Origin: JAPLDB01 sp964356415
GTDB lineage: Bacteria > Bacteroidota > Bacteroidia > AKYH767-A > 2013-40CM-41-45
Reading direction: 5' to 3'
DNA length: 37,210 nucleotides
Assembly (NCBI GenBank): GCA_964356415.1
Contig: CAYHHK010000029.1
Coordinates: forward strand, 1-37,210
How positions within the stretch are numbered: position 1 is the stretch's first letter; the number at the start of each line of letters is the position of its first letter. Under the pieces are notes generated by a model, which ran no database searches, was not told the DNA's origin, and saw only the letters and a program-made list of their open reading frames with translations. Of the stretch, positions 1 to 6,568 are shown one piece after another. Position numbers and translations under genes: made by a program.

Positions 1-273
1 AAAAGCTTTCATGGCTTCGTTTGGGGCAGAAATAGAAGTTATAATGAGTGCACTGTTTTGCAACATGATTTTTTAATTGAATGCAAAGAAAATTTAAAAT
101 ACAATACGCTTATAATATTCTGTTGTTTTGTTTTGCCCCCGTTCAGTTGCAGTAGATGCATTGGCATTTCCGTTCGGGGACCCGCCGTTATGATTCGTGT
201 AATGAGAAAAATTTCTGGTTTCCCCTCCTTTCTATTGATTTGGATTACATACTTTAGCCGCCAGATAAACAGA

Positions 274-624
274 ATGGGTGCAGGTTCGCTGATAATGCTG
301 ATCATTTGCGGAGTTATTTTCTCCGGGGGGACGATTTTGGTCTCTAAATTTTTTGTTCCCAGGACATTTAACAGTCAAAAGCACGAGGCCTATGAGTGCG
401 GCGTACCTACCAGGGGCGATTCAAGGGTTCAGTATAATGTTGGATACTATTTATTTGCACTGATCTTTTTAGTCTTTGATGTAGAAATCGTATTTCTTTA
501 TCCCTGGGCTACCGTATTGAGAGAAGTTGGAATGATTGCCTTTGTAGAGATACTGTTCTTTATTGCCATATTGTTTTTGGGATTACTGTATGCATGGAAG
601 AAGGGGGCGTTGAAATGGCAGTAG
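274..624 (+). CDS. nuoA: NADH-quinone oxidoreductase subunit A (NuoA)
   Basis: Small membrane subunit of complex I, in the proton-pumping arm next to NuoH, where it helps form the quinone-site junction. The 116-residue product has a first membrane segment, then the family signature YECGVP followed by the NVGYYLFALIFLVFDVEIVF stretch with conserved acidic residues (FDVE), then a third hydrophobic segment ending in a basic tail (WKKGALKW). The frame stays open upstream to an ATG at 58. I chose the ATG at 274 because it puts about 40 residues before YECG, as in the family, and because the upstream 72 residues are Cys/Phe-rich and unlike NuoA. There is no strong Shine-Dalgarno at either start. 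It is the first gene of the nuo locus, 42 bp before nuoB. Identity is certain; the start is less so. Confidence 0.9.
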   Translation: MGAGSLIMLIICGVIFSGGTILVSKFFVPRTFNSQKHEAYECGVPTRGDSRVQYNVGYYLFALIFLVFDVEIVFLYPWATVLREVGMIAFVEILFFIAILFLGLLYAWKKGALKWQ

Positions 625-627
625 GTA

Positions 628-650
628 GCCCCCTAACCCCCAAAGGGGGA
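628..650. repeat. Short GC-rich palindromic repeat (copy 1)
   Basis: Hairpin CCCCC-AAA-GGGGG (637-649), preceded by GCCCCCTAA, just after the nuoA stop. A second copy in reverse orientation lies at 4688-4713. It looks like a dispersed intergenic repeat and not a terminator, because it has no T-tract and nuoB follows at once. Confidence 0.6.
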
Positions 651-666
651 ACAAAACCAAATCCAA

Positions 667-1254
667 ATGAGTGAGGAAATAAAAAATAGTGTTGAATTTA
701 ATCCCTCCCCTTCGGGGAGTCGCGACAAACATCGGGAAGGAGGGACTGCATCTTCCTTTCCCGGAGAAATTCACGAAACCCCCGGTGGAGGAATTATTAC
801 CAGCAAGCTTGATGACCTCATTGACTGGGCGCGAAGCAATTCACTATGGCCACTTGTTTTCGGAACCAGTTGTTGTGCCATTGAAATGATGTCAACGGCA
901 TCAGCAAAATATGACTGGAGCAGGTTTGGTTTTGAAGTGGCGCGGGCTACGCCAAGGCAGGCAGATGTAATTGTGTGTGCCGGAACCATCGTACATAAAA
1001 TGGCGCCGGTGTTAAAGCGATTGTATGACCAGATGGCCGACCCGAAATATGTGATTGCCATGGGAGCTTGTACGATATCCGGTGGCCCGTTCTTCTACAA
1101 TTCATATTCTGTGGTGAAGGGAATTGACCACATAGTTCCTGTGGATGTGTATGTTCCCGGTTGTCCACCGCGGCCGGAAGCGTTGATCCATGCATTGCTT
1201 GAACTTCAAAATAAAATCAGAACGGAGACACCGATGTCGGGTCGAAACAAATAG
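667..1254 (+). CDS. nuoB: NADH-quinone oxidoreductase subunit B (NuoB)
   Basis: Carries the N2 [4Fe-4S] cluster that passes electrons to quinone in the peripheral arm of complex I. Ligand cysteines are visible in GTSCCAIEMM, in GACTISGGPF and in VPGCPPRPEAL. The 195-aa product is longer than usual because residues 13-27 are encoded by a palindromic GC-rich element (703-745) inserted in frame between a short start (MSEEIKNSVEF) and the normal N-terminus leading into TSKLDDLIDWARSNSLWP. The insertion is in the variable N-terminal tail, so the cluster fold should be intact. It sits 42 bp after nuoA and 164 bp before nuoC; the latter spacer is filled by repeats. Confidence 0.96.
   Translation: MSEEIKNSVEFNPSPSGSRDKHREGGTASSFPGEIHETPGGGIITSKLDDLIDWARSNSLWPLVFGTSCCAIEMMSTASAKYDWSRFGFEVARATPRQADVIVCAGTIVHKMAPVLKRLYDQMADPKYVIAMGACTISGGPFFYNSYSVVKGIDHIVPVDVYVPGCPPRPEALIHALLELQNKIRTETPMSGRNK
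703..745. repeat. Palindromic element inside the nuoB reading frame
   Basis: An imperfect palindrome: outer arms CCCTCC (703-708) and GGAGGG (739-744), an inner hairpin TCCCC-TTC-GGGGA (706-718), and a TCGCGA palindrome (720-725). It has no stop in the nuoB frame and is read as residues 13-27 (P-S-P-S-G-S-R-D-K-H-R-E-G-G-T). GC content is well above the surrounding gene. Confidence 0.7.
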
Positions 1255-1264
1255 GTACTAAATA

Positions 1265-1345
1265 CGAATGACTACTAATCTACAATTACGAATGATTACG
1301 AATCCCATATTCGCAATTCGTATTTTCGTTTGTCTTCATTCGTTC
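1265..1345. repeat. AT-rich imperfect inverted repeat between nuoB and nuoC
   Basis: The 164-bp nuoB-nuoC spacer has two arms built from the words TACGAAT and ATTCGTA (about 1265-1304 and 1309-1345) that can fold back on each other. The same vocabulary recurs at 31075-31125 and in the perfect inverted repeat at 37045-37142, suggesting a dispersed family. No ORF or RNA gene is recognisable in it. Confidence 0.5.
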
Positions 1346-1361
1346 CCGATAGCTATCGGGA
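1344..1361. repeat. 18-bp perfect palindrome
   Basis: TCCCGATAGCTATCGGGA is a perfect palindrome. The same element with one changed base (AGCAAT in the centre) is at 4589-4606. It is followed by two direct copies of TCGAAGGGGTAAT (1362-1374 and 1383-1395). Confidence 0.7.
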
Positions 1362-1418
1362 TCGAAGGGGTAATCCCGTTGTTCGAAGGGGTAATTTTAG
1401 TTTCAATTAACTCACGAC

Positions 1419-1871
1419 ATGACCAACGAAGATCTTAAGTCACTTATTACACAACATGTATCTGAGGCCGTTTTCGAGGAGGGACAGTTCCTTAATGCCA
1501 TTGTGGATGGATCTAAAGCATTTTCTCTTTTGAAATCTATTCGTGATAATCCTGAAACCGAATTTGATTACCTCTTTTGTCAGAGCGGCGTGGACTGGAA
1601 AGAGTTCTTTTACGTGGTTTATCACCTCTCTTCCAAAAAACACAAACATACGGTGGTGATCAAAGCGAAAATTACTGACAGGGTTAATCCCCGCATTGAA
1701 TCAGTGGCGGGAATATGGAAAACGGCAGAGATGAACGAACTGGAAATTTTCGACTTGTTCGGAATAAAATTTAACAACCATCCAAACCTCAGAAGGTTAT
1801 TCCTCGATGATACATGGGGGTTTCCTCTTAGGAAAGATTATACGGATGATGTGAATATAGTCGCATTGTAA
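1419..1871 (+). CDS. nuoC: NADH-quinone oxidoreductase subunit C (NuoC)
   Basis: Structural 30-kDa-type subunit of the peripheral arm, which packs against NuoD. The 150-aa product has the family hallmark near its C-terminus: VAGIWKTAEMNELEIFDLFG (W, E-R/N-E, D-x-F/L-G) followed by HPNLRRLFLDDTWGFPLRKDY. It is a standalone NuoC and not the NuoCD fusion seen in some bacteria. Its TAA stop directly abuts the ATG of nuoD (no spacer), so the two are probably translated together. Confidence 0.95.
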   Translation: MTNEDLKSLITQHVSEAVFEEGQFLNAIVDGSKAFSLLKSIRDNPETEFDYLFCQSGVDWKEFFYVVYHLSSKKHKHTVVIKAKITDRVNPRIESVAGIWKTAEMNELEIFDLFGIKFNNHPNLRRLFLDDTWGFPLRKDYTDDVNIVAL

Positions 1872-2990
1872 ATGGAAATCGAACAACCTGCTATATCTGA
1901 TACCGGTGATTTCACCATCAACATGGGTCCTCAGCATCCGAGTACCCATGGTGTGCTTCATTTAAAAGTGACACTCAATGGTGAGACAATAAAAAACATT
2001 GAACCGCACCTTGGATATATCCATCGTTCCATTGAAAAGATGAGTGAGGCATCTACGTATAGAAATTTCATTTACCTCACCAGCCGCATGGATTACCTTA
2101 GTGCACACATGAATAACCAGGCATGTGCAATGGTTGTGGAGAAAGGATTGCAACTTGAAATTCCGCCGCGCGCCAAAGTGATTCGTATGCTAATGTCCGA
2201 ATTGACACGTCTTGCTTCGCACCAGTTGTGGTGGGGAGCGTTGGGTCTGGATCTTGGAGCGATCACACCTTACTTTCTTGGTTTCCGCGACCGGGAAGAG
2301 ATCCTCGACATCTTTGAAGAGACCTGTGGCGCACGGTTGACCATGAACTACAATGTTCCCGGCGGACTGATGTATGACATCCACCCGAACTTCGTTGGAA
2401 AAGTGAAAACATTTTTGAAGAATTTCGAAGACCATCTTCCTGAATATAAGCAGTTGCTTACCGGGAATATTATTTTTGAAGAGCGAACCAAGGGAGTTGG
2501 CATTCTTACTCCTGAAGATGCATTATCATTCGGTTGTACAGGAGCTGTTGCCCGCGGATCAGGCGTTAGTTGTGATGTGCGCAAGTGGAATCCGTATGAT
2601 GGTTATGAAACGGTTCAGTTTGTAGAGCCCATGGAAACGGGTTGCGATTGTTATTCGCGTTATGTCGTCCGCATCAGGGAGATGGAAGAAAGTGTTAAGA
2701 TCATTGAACAATTGATAGATAATATACCGGAAGGAGAGTTCCAGGCAAAAACAAAAGTGGTATTGAAAGTTCCGAAAGGAGAATATTATACAAGAGTTGA
2801 AACAGCAAGGGGAGAACTTGGAGTTTACCTGGTAAGCGATGGAAGTTCAAGTCCCTACCGCATCAAGTACCGCTCACCCGGGTTCTCAAATCTCGCAGCA
2901 TTGAATACAATGGCAAAAGGAAATAAGATTGGTGACCTTGTGGCGATTATGGCTACCTTGGATTTGGTAATTCCTGATATTGATAGATGA
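1872..2990 (+). CDS. nuoD: NADH-quinone oxidoreductase subunit D (NuoD)
   Basis: The 49-kDa-type subunit, which with NuoB and NuoH forms the quinone-reduction site. The 372-aa product matches the family length without extension. Hallmarks include INMGPQHPSTHGVLHL at the N-terminus (quinone-site His), PHLGYIHRSIEKM, RMDYLSAHMNN, and the C-terminal RSPGFSNLAALNTM leading to the final DLVIPDIDR. In the family the conserved C-terminal arginine and aspartate-rich end contact NuoB. Start is fixed by the nuoC stop. The gene is followed immediately by the left repeat arm of the GxxExxY cassette. Confidence 0.97.
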   Translation: MEIEQPAISDTGDFTINMGPQHPSTHGVLHLKVTLNGETIKNIEPHLGYIHRSIEKMSEASTYRNFIYLTSRMDYLSAHMNNQACAMVVEKGLQLEIPPRAKVIRMLMSELTRLASHQLWWGALGLDLGAITPYFLGFRDREEILDIFEETCGARLTMNYNVPGGLMYDIHPNFVGKVKTFLKNFEDHLPEYKQLLTGNIIFEERTKGVGILTPEDALSFGCTGAVARGSGVSCDVRKWNPYDGYETVQFVEPMETGCDCYSRYVVRIREMEESVKIIEQLIDNIPEGEFQAKTKVVLKVPKGEYYTRVETARGELGVYLVSDGSSSPYRIKYRSPGFSNLAALNTMAKGNKIGDLVAIMATLDLVIPDIDR

Positions 2991-2997
2991 AACCCTA

Positions 2998-3041
2998 AAC
3001 GCAGAGGACGCTGAGGAATGCCCGCAGAGGTGCGCAGAGAA
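2998..3041. repeat. Left inverted-repeat arm of the GxxExxY cassette
   Basis: Made of repeated words CGCAGAGG / CGCTGAGG / CGCAGAGG / CGCAGAGA. The reverse complement lies at 3420-3459, just after the cassette gene. The arm ends one base before the ATG chosen for the gene. Confidence 0.75.
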
Positions 3042-3419
3042 ATGGAAGAGAATAAAATTACGGAGATAATAATCGGGTGCGCAATAAAAGTTCATAAAGC
3101 AATTGGACCGGGTTTGTTAGAGTCCGCTTACGAAGCATGTTTAGCATATGAAGTTTTGAAATCAGGGTTGGAAATAGAGAGGCAAAAACCTCTGCCATTA
3201 ATTTATGAAACAGTTAAATTAGAATGTGGATATAGATCAGATTTAATTGTTGAGAAAAAAGTAATCACAGAAGTCAAATCAGTCGAATCATTAAACGATA
3301 TTCATCTCGCCCAGATCCTGACTTATTTAAGATTGTCAAATTGTAAAGTCGGCTTATTAATAAATTTCAATGTTGTAAAATTGACTAATGGAATAAGAAG
3401 AGTGGTTAATAAATTTTGA
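3042..3419 (+). CDS. GxxExxY family protein
   Basis: Small protein of the GxxExxY family (PD-(D/E)XK-nuclease-like fold by family assignment, function unknown). The 125 residues include the name-giving motif in GPGLLESAYEACLAYE, then GYRSDLIVEKKVITEVKSVE, which carries the D...E-x-K pattern of the nuclease-like core, and NDIHLAQILTYLRLSN. An upstream in-frame ATG at 3018 lies inside the left repeat arm, so I start at 3042 directly after it. The gene interrupts the nuo operon between nuoD and nuoH and is bounded by inverted repeats, so I read it as an acquired cassette with no role in complex I. Confidence 0.88.
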   Translation: MEENKITEIIIGCAIKVHKAIGPGLLESAYEACLAYEVLKSGLEIERQKPLPLIYETVKLECGYRSDLIVEKKVITEVKSVESLNDIHLAQILTYLRLSNCKVGLLINFNVVKLTNGIRRVVNKF

Positions 3420-3459
3420 CCTCTGCGGTTCTCTGCGCCTTCTTTGCGATCTCTGCGTT
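3420..3459. repeat. Right inverted-repeat arm of the GxxExxY cassette
   Basis: CCTCTGCGG / TTCTCTGCGCC / CTCTGCGTT words, complementary to the arm at 2998-3041. It begins at the first base after the TGA stop of the GxxExxY gene. Confidence 0.75.
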
Positions 3460-3482
3460 AAAATAAGAATCTAAATCAAGTA

Positions 3483-4559
3483 ATGATTAGTCTTTCGGAT
3501 ATAACAAAATCACTCCACCTCTGGCTCTCATCACACATGGGAGGTACGGCTGTGATGCTTATCGAGATGACCATCGTTGGAATTCTTGCAATCAGCTTAT
3601 TCGCTTTTCTTGGTTTGTTCCTTGTTTACATGGAACGAAAAGTGGCTGCATTCATGCAGTTGCGTCTTGGACCCAATCGTGTTGGATGGAAAGGAACATT
3701 GCAGACACTTGCAGACACCATCAAACTCCTCTTCAAAGAGGGATTCTCACCTGATGCATCTGATAAATTCCTGTTCAACTTCGCGCCTATTCTTGTGATC
3801 GTGGTTGCAATGCTATTGCTCGCTCCGATTCCTTTTGCAAAAGGGTTTCAGATTTTTGACATCAACATCGGCGTATTTTATGTTTCTGCGGTTTCTTCTA
3901 TTGGAGTGATCGGAATATTAATGGCGGGATGGAGCAGCAACAACAAATATTCTTTGCTTGGTGCCATGAGAAGCGGGGCGCAGATTGTAAGCTATGAATT
4001 GAGTGCCGGACTTTCCCTTGTTGCCATAGTTGCTCTTTCAGGTAGCATGAGTTTTTCGCAGATTGTGCAAAGCCAGGCAGACGGCTGGTGGATTTTCAAA
4101 GGACACATCCCTGCTATGATTGCATTTGTTATTTTCATCATTGCAGGAACTGCAGAATTAAACCGCGCACCGTTTGATTTTGCGGAAGCGGAATCAGAAC
4201 TCACTGCCGGTTTTCATACGGAGTATACAGGCATGCGCTTTGCCATGTTCTTTCTTGCAGAGTATATCAATATGTTCATTTTGGCAGCTGTTGGAGCAAC
4301 ATTATTTTTGGGCGGATGGATGCCGTTGCATTTTGGAAATCTTTCCGGCTTTAATCATGTAATGGACTTTATTCCGCATATTATCTGGTTCGCCGGTAAA
4401 ACATTTTTCCTCATCTTCTTGCTGATGTGGTTTCGCTGGACGTTTCCGCGTTTGCGCATAGACCAGTTGCTTACGCTTGAGTGGAAATACCTGATGCCGA
4501 TTAGTCTGCTCAACCTGTTATTGGTGGCGTTAATTGTAATTAATGGATGGCATTTCTGA
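3483..4559 (+). CDS. nuoH: NADH-quinone oxidoreductase subunit H (NuoH)
   Basis: Membrane subunit that joins the pumping arm to the quinone chamber. The 358-aa hydrophobic product has the two classic signatures: ERKVAAFMQLRLGPNRVG after the first membrane helix, and FDFAEAESELTAGFHTEYTG with its cluster of acidic residues lining the E-channel. About eight membrane segments are visible, and the end (RWTFPRLRIDQLLTLEWKY) is typical. The N-terminus carries roughly 20 residues before the first membrane helix. It normally precedes nuoI directly, but here 6.6 kb of unrelated DNA separates them. Confidence 0.96.
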   Translation: MISLSDITKSLHLWLSSHMGGTAVMLIEMTIVGILAISLFAFLGLFLVYMERKVAAFMQLRLGPNRVGWKGTLQTLADTIKLLFKEGFSPDASDKFLFNFAPILVIVVAMLLLAPIPFAKGFQIFDINIGVFYVSAVSSIGVIGILMAGWSSNNKYSLLGAMRSGAQIVSYELSAGLSLVAIVALSGSMSFSQIVQSQADGWWIFKGHIPAMIAFVIFIIAGTAELNRAPFDFAEAESELTAGFHTEYTGMRFAMFFLAEYINMFILAAVGATLFLGGWMPLHFGNLSGFNHVMDFIPHIIWFAGKTFFLIFLLMWFRWTFPRLRIDQLLTLEWKYLMPISLLNLLLVALIVINGWHF

Positions 4560-4588
4560 ATGAAAGACAAAGAGATATTAGATATGAG

Positions 4589-4606
4589 TCCCGATAGCAA
4601 TCGGGA
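4589..4606. repeat. 18-bp near-palindrome, second copy
   Basis: TCCCGATAGCAATCGGGA differs from the perfect palindrome at 1344-1361 by one base in the centre. Confidence 0.65.
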
Positions 4607-4687
4607 TGAGACAGGAAATAGAGTAATTGAAATAAGATTTGGAATGAATCATATTAGGAAAGTGGTTTTATCCCCCCTGGGTTTTAT

Positions 4688-4713
4688 CCCCCCCCTTTGG
4701 GGGTAAGGGGGCC
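4688..4713. repeat. Short GC-rich palindromic repeat (copy 2, inverted)
   Basis: C-run, TTT, GGGGG, TAA, GGGGG: the reverse complement closely matches the element at 628-650. Together they form an inverted pair flanking nuoB to nuoH. The rest of 4560-4797 has no ORF I can support. Confidence 0.6.
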
Positions 4714-4797
4714 GGAGCCGGCTGTCGGCTGTTTCTCATGCCTTACATCTCATCTCTAATTAGCAATCATAAAATCTATTTGCATTAGCTAAAGGAG

Positions 4798-5025
4798 ATG
4801 CGAACTGTCCGGTTATATATTCCGACTCAAATAGACAAAATGCTGTAGGTAATAACTCCCAATGAAGAAGCATTTATTGTTCAGTTGATAAAAAGGGAGT
4901 TGGGTAAATTATCAAAGAAGAATGAAGAGAAGGAAGTGATTGCGGGTTATACTTATGCTGCGAAAGAAAATAATATGTCGAGGAAAGAGTTTCTCCACAC
5001 AGATTCAGAAAACTGGGATGAATAA
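4798..5025 (+). pseudogene. Degraded antitoxin gene (in-frame TAG)
   Basis: A well-placed ATG at 4798 follows AAAGGAG. The frame reads MRTVRLYIPTQIDKML, then TAG (4846-4848), then continues open to a TAA at 5023-5025: VITPNEEAFIVQLIKRELGK, a charged stretch, KEVIAGYTYAAKENN and a C-terminal FLHTDSENWDE. In total there are 75 sense codons with one stop. A short strand plus helices and an acidic, Trp-containing tail resemble small antitoxins of MazE/ribbon-helix-helix type; this is by pattern only. An ATG overlaps the stop (TAATG, 5025), as in toxin-antitoxin pairs, but opens only a 13-residue ORF, so the toxin appears lost. A sequencing error at the TAG is possible. Confidence 0.5.
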
Positions 5026-5109
5026 TGAACTGCTTTCACCAGGTTGTTGATAAATTATTTGAATAAATAGAGAATGATTGTGCAGTTTGCACTATGAAAT
5101 AATGGAGTA

Positions 5110-6543
5110 ATGAAAAAACTATTTTTGATTTTTCTAAGTTCATTTATTCTTTCTTTCGAATACGAAGGAACAGCACAGCATTTAGATTTTTTTCATTTTT
5201 TTTCTATTCCCGAATTTCAAGCCAATGATGTCAAGCAAACATCCGATGGAGGCTACTTGGTAGTTGGTGGTTACCATGGAGCAAATGGAGGAGATTTTAT
5301 TTTAGTAAAAACAGATTCGTCTGGCAATGAGCAATGGTCATATACTAATAATCGCTTCGATGGCTTTGATGGTTCAAATACTATTTTTTCAATTGAAATT
5401 ATAGATGGCTGCTACTATTTAGCCGGGCAAATCTATGACTTGAGTGGAACAAGTTCTTTCCCACTAAGAATTTATGTTGTAAAAATGGATTCCTTGAGAA
5501 ACAAAATATGGGAACGTCAAGACACCATTTGGGGGGGCAAGGGAAAAGTATATAAAATAAAATCTTCAAAAGATCACAAGTTACTCCTATCAGGAGAAAT
5601 TCAGCTTAATGATTCAGCGAGAATTTATTGTGCAAAATTGGATACCAATAGTCAAGTGCTTTGGCGAAGAACTTTTTATTATTATAACGAATCTACTGGA
5701 TTAGACATCATTGGTGATAGTACAGAAAATAATTATATTGTTTCTGGATACTACTCAAAGATATCATACATTCCAGTTACGCATATTGATACAAGTGCTT
5801 CTGTAATTATCAGCTTCGATAGCTTAGGTTCGATAAATTGGCATCAAGAATATCCTGACACAATTTCAAATGGAATTTCCTCAGTAATTCGCGGTCGAGA
5901 CAACAATATTTATTGTGGTCAATTTTATGCACCAAAATATTCAAATCCAAACAACCCTAATTCTTCAATAATAAAGATTGACTCCGTAGGAAATCTTATT
6001 TATCGCAAGGAATTTTTAAATGGGGATGCTTTTTTTTCAGGAATTGTCGAAAAATTAAATGGAGGATTTATTGCGGCTTATGATTTTTCTGACATGCTGT
6101 TTTTAGATAATGAAGGTGATAGTGTTAGTTCTTTGCACCTGAACGACGGTTACCCTTTCAAGAATCTCATTCTTGACTCTAACAATAAAGGCGTGATTGT
6201 AGGTAATTACCAAACACAAATAGGTCAACCCTTCGTCAGTTATATACTAAGAATTTCAGATACATCTACAACAAATCTCAGCGAAATTAATTTAAAAAAT
6301 AATTTGATGGTTTATCCTAATCCATCTCAAGGTCATATTTTATTTCACGGTCTAAATAATATTTTTCAAGATGTCTCTGTCGAGATATCTGATATTACAG
6401 GTCGCATTATTTCCAAAAGCAACATCTACTATGCTACAAACTCTGAATTAGATTTAAGCGATTTAAATAACGGAATATATTTTCTTAAATTCCACATTGA
6501 TCGTGAAACAATAATTAATAAAAATATAATAATTCTTAAATAA
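5110..6543 (+). CDS. Secreted T9SS cargo protein with beta-propeller-like repeats
   Basis: The 477-aa product has an N-terminal signal peptide (MKKLFLIFLSSFILSF..., likely cut after GTAQ). Its body has repeated motifs such as QTSDGGYLVVGGY, then a FILVKTDSSGNEQW strand pattern. These are the delta-60/kelch-like repeats that many Bacteroidota surface proteins use to form a beta-propeller. The C-terminus is a type A T9SS sorting domain: MVYPNPSQG, VEISDITGRII, LDLSDLNNGIYFLKF. It should be exported through the outer membrane and anchored or released; the ligand is unknown. Codon use is visibly more A/T-rich than the nuo genes, and the gene lies between nuoH and nuoI, which suggests insertion. 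It is 25 bp before the next T9SS gene. Confidence 0.85.
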   Translation: MKKLFLIFLSSFILSFEYEGTAQHLDFFHFFSIPEFQANDVKQTSDGGYLVVGGYHGANGGDFILVKTDSSGNEQWSYTNNRFDGFDGSNTIFSIEIIDGCYYLAGQIYDLSGTSSFPLRIYVVKMDSLRNKIWERQDTIWGGKGKVYKIKSSKDHKLLLSGEIQLNDSARIYCAKLDTNSQVLWRRTFYYYNESTGLDIIGDSTENNYIVSGYYSKISYIPVTHIDTSASVIISFDSLGSINWHQEYPDTISNGISSVIRGRDNNIYCGQFYAPKYSNPNNPNSSIIKIDSVGNLIYRKEFLNGDAFFSGIVEKLNGGFIAAYDFSDMLFLDNEGDSVSSLHLNDGYPFKNLILDSNNKGVIVGNYQTQIGQPFVSYILRISDTSTTNLSEINLKNNLMVYPNPSQGHILFHGLNNIFQDVSVEISDITGRIISKSNIYYATNSELDLSDLNNGIYFLKFHIDRETIINKNIIILK

Positions 6544-6568
6544 TACCTAAATTTAAAACCCAACTTTA

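Noticed and set aside
58..273. 72-residue N-terminal extension of NuoA
   Set aside because: The residues are unlike the family, and the ATG at 274 gives the normal distance to the YECG motif.
4846..4848. TAG recoding (read-through or pyrrolysine) in the antitoxin frame
   Set aside because: No recoding signal is visible and the missing toxin favours simple decay.
5025..5066. 13-residue ORF after the antitoxin relic as a toxin
   Set aside because: Too short, with no toxin motif.
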